Shown: one piece after another, positions 59,450 to 64,000 of the stretch | Position numbering within the stretch: the first letter of the stretch is position 1 | Layout of the letters: each line of letters opens with the position of its first letter | NCBI GenBank assembly: GCA_964425745.1 | Contig: CAYRNW010000011.1 | Coordinates: 1-64,000, forward strand | Direction: 5' to 3' | DNA: 64,000 nt | Source: CALCNS01 sp964425745 | GTDB lineage: Bacteria; Bacillota; JAAYKD01 | Position numbers and translations under genes: made by a program | Notes under the pieces: model-generated | Databases searched by the model: none | Told to the model about the DNA's origin: nothing | The model's input: the letters and a program-made list of their open reading frames with translations, nothing else

Positions 59450-62400
59450 CTATTTTTTTGCGGTTAGTTTCATTTCCCAGACGATTTTGGCGGTTTGTTC
59501 GTTCAAGATTTGGTTTTGCGGCTTGAGGGTGCCATCGGTGTAGCCGTTGAAGAAGCCAAGCGCCACCGCCTGCGCCATCCCTTTTTCCGCATAATCGCTA
59601 ATCGTGGTTTGATCGGCAAACCCTTGCAAGTTGGCTGAATCCTCCTCAGGTAACAAATCCGCATTCCGCAAGGAAAAGCCTCGCAACAACATCGTCGCCG
59701 CATCTTGTCGGGTCACCGTATCCCCGGGCGCAAAGACGACATCGCTCCTGCCGTTAATGACCCCGCAGCGGTATGCCAACTCCATCGCTTGCCGGTCTGC
59801 ATCCACCAGATCAACATCGCCAAACGGGAAGCCCTGTCGCACCGCATCGGCCTCGGTCAACCCCAACGCGCGCACCACCGCACCGGCAAATTCGGCTCGC
59901 GTGGTTGAAACCCCGGCAGAGAACCGTCCCCAAGAATCCAAGTTCATGATTCCGGCGTTTACCACCGAAGAGACGTAGTTTTTGGACCAATCAGGAACTT
60001 CGGCAAAATTGGCAATGGTCACAGGATAGCGCACCGCAACGCCCGAAACTGCAACATTTCCTCTATACATGCCCATTTCCGTCACAAAATCCAAAGGATT
60101 CACTACAAAACGATCCACACTGCGCAATTGCTCTAACTGGAAAAGCAAATCAAAATGCCGCACATCGCTCGGCAAATAGTCGTCGTAATGGTAGATTACC
60201 GGTGCCGGTGGGATCACGGAAGGATCTTTTAAAGCCACCCCTTCAATGCTCATGCCACTCACAACGTGCCGTGTTTGGAAGAGATCTTCGGTTTGCAACG
60301 CATCGGCCGTCTCTCCCTCCACCGCATAAACATACGACACGGGCACAGCGTTGAACTCGGGATGCCCACTCAAATTTTGCACCGCCAACAACCAATTCGG
60401 TTCCGAAACGGTCACCAGCTGATTCATCGGCCGTCCGGTAGAAGGATTCTTCACCACCTGCCACTCCTCATGATCCACCGTCGCCGGCACATCCTGCAAG
60501 CGTTCCTCCCATTTCCATAAGAAATGTGCCATGCTCACTGCACCTTCGGTAAGCGGAATTTGCGTCAAGGTCTGATTATTCGCTGTCGAAACATTCAGTT
60601 GCGGCTCGTTTGGCATCTCATACAGCAAGTCGGGGAAGGGAGGTCCCACGTAGTACTCATAATGAAGGGGATAGCGAACATCGGCAGCCGGAAATTGCAC
60701 CGTGCCAATGTCTTGAATCACCTGGTCCTGGGCAAAACTTTGAGTATAACCTTCCGGCACTCGCCCTAAACTGACCTCTAAGTCCGCGCTGCCACTGTAG
60801 GTGCGATTGCCGTTGTGATTGACCGCCACCACATGTAAGGCCACCTGATGTTGGATGCCAATTGTTTTCCCAGCAAGGTCCAGAATCACCACCGGATAAT
60901 CTTCGATCATCCGATGCACCGTCACATGATGACTGGTCAAATGGCCACCGGCACCGGTCGGTTCATAGGTTCCATAGAGGAAACCATCGACATTGACTTG
61001 CCAGCGCATTTCATGATTGGGCTTGACGTTATAGGCTTGGTTGATCATGGTATTGACGCCATCGAAACTGCCGTGCTGAAGAGGCGTATACTCGGTATCT
61101 ACACCATTGGCATGAATCCAGGCTTCTTCGGTCTGCTGGGTTAAAACACTGGTCGCATACAGCTTCACCGGACCCTGATATTTGATCCAACTTTGTGTTT
61201 GAAAATCCAAATCGATGTTTGGCACATCCAAAACGGTCAAATCGGGTCCGCTCAAACCCGGGAAGGTCACTTTCTCTTCAAAAAAGTCAGCCCAGACGCG
61301 ACTATTGCCATAGAAATCCGATGTTTTCCCAAGTACCTTCTCAGCACCAAAAGGAGTAGAAGCTTGAATCAAATCGGTTTGACCCTGAAAACCGGGAGCA
61401 TAAATCAGAATCTGGTCGCCTTTTTGCACATCGAGCGTGGAAAGATCAACCGAAGCAGCCCCTTGTCCATCGGTTTGCACGGGAATCAGATGGTCCGGTG
61501 TGGCGGTACCTTGTTTGGGATCCTTGCCATTGCGATAATACTTGACCTCGAGGGTGCGTAAGGCAAAGGGCTCTTTATCACTGAAGGGAGGGGCGTTCGA
61601 CGTGGTTGCACCGGCCATCCGTTTGGTCATGGCTGCCAAATTGAGGCGATCTTGATACACGCAGAGGCGGCTGAAGTAGAAAATCACGTCATCGGCGGGG
61701 TTAAAGCTTTTGTTGCGTTGTAAAAGGGGCTCCTGCAGCTTGAAAAGGTCGGTGGTGTCATCGAGGATGACCACAAAGGCATGCAAGACAAAATCGACCC
61801 CATAACTCATGGTGTGCTCCTGGGTGGTGGCATAGGTGTAAAAGCCTAAGCGAAGCTGAGCACCGAAAACATCGACATCGAGGATTTCTAAATTGACCAA
61901 CGGTGTGATGTAGAGACCGGCTTCAATGTTTCCCATGGGGTCACACTCGGCATCGGAGTAATGGTCGTAGTCGGTGTTAAGATGGAAAGAAGTGGGAACA
62001 CCAAAGCTGGTGCCGCCGTGTACCGAGGCCGTAGCCAGGACTCCTTCAGATGCCTTTACAGTGAGCGTGATGTCGCCGTTGACGTCAACTACCAGATAAA
62101 CCCCGATTTTGATGCTGCCGAGGCCGGGAATTGGTACCGAAATGGCAAAAACCGGTAGATACACCTCTTCGTTGAGGGTGACATCGAACATGAGGTTCAG
62201 TTCAATAAACTGGGCGGCATCGACAAAACCGAACTCGTAGCCATCGAACAGCGAATATTCGGCAACCATGCCGGGGCTGACGCCTAAAGCTCCGCGCAGT
62301 GCGAGTTTAATGGTGTCGCTACTGTCGGTGTTGCCATAGGGATGGAAGGTGTAGGTGCCGTCGTATTCGTAGATTTTGGTGCCACGCTGATTGAATTTCA

Positions 62401-62905
62401 TGCGGATGTCTTGCATGAGGCCGGGACCAGTACTGCTGAATAAGGTTTGGGTGGTCGTTTCACCGGGTGCTTGGGAGGCCTGTTGAGCAAGAAAGGCGTC
62501 GATGTCTATCCCTTTCACGTCGTATTCAACGATGTTGTCTTGCCTGGGAGCGATTTCTTGCCGGGGGATGCTGAACTCACGAAACAAATCGTACATGGAG
62601 GGTTTGGCAATTAAGTAGGCACCGGAATCGAGTTTGCGGAGGATTTTAGCGCTTTGTTGCAGGGTTTCATCCACTAAAATGTCACCAGGAGAAAATTCCG
62701 CACCGGGCCAAAGTAGCGTATTGCCGAGATGGGTGGCTGGGGAGAGGCTGAGAAGCTGAACCTTATCTTGATAGGTGTAGGTCACGTCTTGCACCAGCAC
62801 CGGAGAGGTTTCTGTTAGTAGAGCGGCCTCAGCGTGCTGTGGTGGAGGGAGATAGATGGAGAGCAGGGATAGAAGAAGTGCTATGGAGATAAAACGCTTT
62901 TGCAT
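59450..62905 (-). CDS. Large SLH-anchored surface protein (1151 aa)
   Basis: A secreted cell-surface protein with signal peptide residues 1-28 (AEAALL after the cleavage region). A long body of unrecognised sequence follows: beta-rich, with few Cys. C-terminal SLH-type repeats cover about residues 975-1150, with TTRAEFAGAVVRALGL, VTRQDAATMLLRGFSL and GYTDGTLKPQNQILNEQTAKIVWEM. Residues ~992-999 (SWGRFSAG) come from half of a family 1 REP inserted in frame in the first SLH repeat. SLH anchoring to wall polymer is expected. Function of the body is unknown; it could be an adhesin or S-layer component. Confidence 0.85.
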   Translation of the reverse strand: MQKRFISIALLLSLLSIYLPPPQHAEAALLTETSPVLVQDVTYTYQDKVQLLSLSPATHLGNTLLWPGAEFSPGDILVDETLQQSAKILRKLDSGAYLIAKPSMYDLFREFSIPRQEIAPRQDNIVEYDVKGIDIDAFLAQQASQAPGETTTQTLFSSTGPGLMQDIRMKFNQRGTKIYEYDGTYTFHPYGNTDSSDTIKLALRGALGVSPGMVAEYSLFDGYEFGFVDAAQFIELNLMFDVTLNEEVYLPVFAISVPIPGLGSIKIGVYLVVDVNGDITLTVKASEGVLATASVHGGTSFGVPTSFHLNTDYDHYSDAECDPMGNIEAGLYITPLVNLEILDVDVFGAQLRLGFYTYATTQEHTMSYGVDFVLHAFVVILDDTTDLFKLQEPLLQRNKSFNPADDVIFYFSRLCVYQDRLNLAAMTKRMAGATTSNAPPFSDKEPFALRTLEVKYYRNGKDPKQGTATPDHLIPVQTDGQGAASVDLSTLDVQKGDQILIYAPGFQGQTDLIQASTPFGAEKVLGKTSDFYGNSRVWADFFEEKVTFPGLSGPDLTVLDVPNIDLDFQTQSWIKYQGPVKLYATSVLTQQTEEAWIHANGVDTEYTPLQHGSFDGVNTMINQAYNVKPNHEMRWQVNVDGFLYGTYEPTGAGGHLTSHHVTVHRMIEDYPVVILDLAGKTIGIQHQVALHVVAVNHNGNRTYSGSADLEVSLGRVPEGYTQSFAQDQVIQDIGTVQFPAADVRYPLHYEYYVGPPFPDLLYEMPNEPQLNVSTANNQTLTQIPLTEGAVSMAHFLWKWEERLQDVPATVDHEEWQVVKNPSTGRPMNQLVTVSEPNWLLAVQNLSGHPEFNAVPVSYVYAVEGETADALQTEDLFQTRHVVSGMSIEGVALKDPSVIPPAPVIYHYDDYLPSDVRHFDLLFQLEQLRSVDRFVVNPLDFVTEMGMYRGNVAVSGVAVRYPVTIANFAEVPDWSKNYVSSVVNAGIMNLDSWGRFSAGVSTTRAEFAGAVVRALGLTEADAVRQGFPFGDVDLVDADRQAMELAYRCGVINGRSDVVFAPGDTVTRQDAATMLLRGFSLRNADLLPEEDSANLQGFADQTTISDYAEKGMAQAVALGFFNGYTDGTLKPQNQILNEQTAKIVWEMKLTAKK
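59911..59936. repeat. Half REP (family 1) inside an SLH domain
   Basis: GGCAGAGAACCGTCCCCAAG on the plus strand, translated on the minus strand as SWGRFSAG. Only one arm is present. Confidence 0.87.
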
Positions 62906-62967
62906 GAACCATCATCCTTTCACCTCGAATAGTTTAATATTCGACAAAATCGGACAGACTTCCTTTT

Positions 62968-62987
62968 CTTGGGGACGGTTCTCTGCC
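62968..62987. repeat. Half REP (family 1) upstream of the large SLH gene
   Basis: CTTGGGGACGGTTCTCTGCC followed by a loop-like TTTCTGCCATTAAATTACC, with no right arm. It lies 63 bases upstream of the SLH start on the minus strand. Confidence 0.85.
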
Positions 62988-63168
62988 ACGCATTTCTGCC
63001 ATTAAATTACCAGTCAAAGCAGTCTCATGAGCGTTACCGAATCGTCAACCGAATCTTTAGCCGAAGGATTTTTTTGGAGGGTGGTTAGACTTCAGCATGC
63101 TATTTTTTTAGTTTCAAGAAATACGACGTGAATTAACACGATTAGATTGACGCTATGGGATGCACACC

Positions 63169-63207
63169 ACGAACCACCTCCACGAACCACCTCCACGAGC
63201 TACCTCC
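63169..63207. repeat. 13-bp tandem repeat
   Basis: ACGAACCACCTCC twice, then ACGAGCTACCTCC. It lies in the noncoding gap before the GNAT gene. In the 62906-63388 gap I also see TTTTCACCAAAACCC twice (63302 and 63335) and no gene. Confidence 0.85.
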
Positions 63208-63234
63208 TTCAAGCTCTTCATTCTCTCTCAAATA

Positions 63235-63263
63235 TTGACAATGATCTGGAATGGTGGTATAAC
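63235..63263 (+). promoter_or_regulatory. Promoter of the GNAT gene
   Basis: TTGACA at 63235-63240, a 17-base spacer and TATAAC at 63258-63263 with TGG upstream. It gives a leader of about 120 bases. Confidence 0.75.
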
Positions 63264-63388
63264 ATCATAGATAGTTCGTTTCTTCACAAATAGAAAGCGA
63301 ATTTTCACCAAAACCCCTAAGAAAAACACCACAATTTTCACCAAAACCCTCGAAAAATTCACCCCAAGAGAGAAGGAATCTACCTCAG

Positions 63389-63943
63389 ATGTTTATCTTT
63401 GAAACCGACCACCTCATTATCCGCAAGTTTAGAGCAGAGGACGCAGCCGCACTTTACACGTACCTTTCTGACCCTGAAGTTGTGAAATATGAACCCTACC
63501 CGCCCTTTACGCTTTCTGAATGCGAAGCAGAATGCCTCGCTCGCGTCACCGATGACCGTTTTTATGCCGTCTGCTTAAAGTCCGAGGGCACCCTGATCGG
63601 CCACCTGTATGCAGCTCAACAAAACGAAAAATTCGCCACCTGGATCGTTGGCTACGTCTTCAACCGCAGCTATCACGGACGCGGATATGCCACGGAAGCC
63701 ACTCGCGGACTGCTGGGCTATCTGTTTTCACACTGCCAAGCCCACCGCGTCATGGCAAAATGTGACCCCAAAAACGCCCCCTCCTGGAAACTTTTGGAAC
63801 GACTTGGCATGCGAAGAGAAGCACACCATAAAAGTGAAGTTTTTTTCAAACAGGATAGCCTTGGGCTGCCGCTCTGGAAGGATACCTTCGTGTATGCCAT
63901 GCTGCGTGAAGAGTGGGAGCAGATGCGCGAACCCAAAAGCTGA
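63389..63943 (+). CDS. GNAT-family N-acetyltransferase (RimJ/RimL type)
   Basis: A 184-aa acetyl-CoA-dependent acetyltransferase. The acetyl-CoA pocket is GYVFNRSYHGRGYATEATRGLLGYLF (motif A R/Q-x-x-G-x-G/A-like, here GRGYAT). NAPSWKLLERLGMRREAHHKSEVFFK is the RimJ/L end. The N-terminus TDHLIIRKFRAEDAAALYTYLSDPEV is typical. Targets include ribosomal protein N-termini or small amines; unknown here. The ribosome site is poor (AAGGAATCTACC) and 12 bases upstream. The C-terminus runs into a tandem repeat. Confidence 0.88.
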   Translation: MFIFETDHLIIRKFRAEDAAALYTYLSDPEVVKYEPYPPFTLSECEAECLARVTDDRFYAVCLKSEGTLIGHLYAAQQNEKFATWIVGYVFNRSYHGRGYATEATRGLLGYLFSHCQAHRVMAKCDPKNAPSWKLLERLGMRREAHHKSEVFFKQDSLGLPLWKDTFVYAMLREEWEQMREPKS

Positions 63944-63957
63944 GTTGACCGAAGATG

Positions 63958-64000
63958 TTGAAGGTGACTGACGATTTTTAAGGTGACTGACGATGTTGAA
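63958..64000. repeat. 19-bp tandem repeat running off the window
   Basis: Units TTGAAGGTGACTGACGATT and TTTAAGGTGACTGACGATG, then TTGAA, with a degenerate earlier unit from about 63941. It follows the GNAT stop and continues past the window edge. Confidence 0.85.

Overview
The window looks like chromosomal DNA of a low-to-mid GC, anaerobic, Gram-positive bacterium (Bacillota, probably Clostridia). Evidence for this: strong AAGGAGG ribosome sites with some TTG/GTG starts, near-consensus sigma-A promoters, intrinsic terminators, lipoproteins, S-layer-homology surface proteins, an oxygen-sensitive class III ribonucleotide reductase (NrdD/NrdG) and a ferredoxin-linked 2-oxoacid oxidoreductase. 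Lysine and NiCo-type riboswitches point the same way. The genus cannot be fixed from sequence alone.

Layout. 1-5.4 kb: a PPK2 polyphosphate kinase missing its N-terminus, an APH-type kinase, DUF2087, a DUF1576 membrane protein, a diguanylate cyclase and an RluA-type pseudouridine synthase. 5.4-8.9 kb: an acetate-transporter relative, then a lysine-riboswitch-controlled amino-acid ABC importer. 9-17.7 kb: a UMF1 transporter, a phosphodiesterase, an HD protein, nrdG-nrdD behind tandem NrdR boxes (NrdD has a fused glutaredoxin-like tail), a methyltransferase, a double CDGSH protein and a PRTase. 17.8-21.6 kb: chrA, a Cof phosphatase, a HAD-uridine kinase fusion and arsC. 21.6-22.5 kb: a REP-associated tyrosine transposase (RAYT) flanked by the arms of its own repeat. 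22.7-32.1 kb: a duplicated PplA-like lipoprotein with apbE, a flavin reductase, uvsE, TspO, lactate permease, a lipoprotein hydrolase and a CDF metal exporter under a NiCo-type riboswitch. 32.3-35.6 kb: an SRAP/DUF/ImmA/XRE operon divergent from a Y-family polymerase, which resembles the Deinococcus DdrO-IrrE DNA-damage logic. 35.7-42.7 kb: a trans-sulfuration enzyme, a MATE pump, tRNA-Ala, an AbiE locus whose toxin is deleted, a DNA glycosylase, a YdeI protein, dCTP deaminase and a methyltransferase. 43-46.8 kb: a heterodimeric ABC exporter behind a leader with a terminator. 46.9-48.5 kb: an SLH protein. 48.7-59.3 kb: a catabolic island (RraA-like, D-aminoacylase, hydantoinase/allantoinase-like, hydantoin racemase, KorA, KorB-KorC fusion, ferredoxin, aminotransferase, a small unknown and a PAS-AraC regulator). 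59.4-64 kb: a 1151-aa SLH protein and a GNAT acetyltransferase.

Three palindromic repeat families cut across all of this. The main one has arm TTGGGGACGGTTCTCTCCCC and an inner A/T-rich mini-hairpin. It occurs as at least eight paired-arm units and three unpaired halves. Copies lie inside reading frames: in an ABC ATPase, in an SLH domain and (second family) as the linker that joins KorB to KorC. The RAYT gene sits where the loop would be in one unit and is the likely mobiliser.

The catabolic island is the best candidate for an undescribed pathway. I infer hydantoin, N-carbamoyl- or N-acyl-amino acid to amino acid, then 2-oxo acid, then acyl-CoA plus reduced ferredoxin. The XRE/ImmA-controlled damage module is the second candidate.
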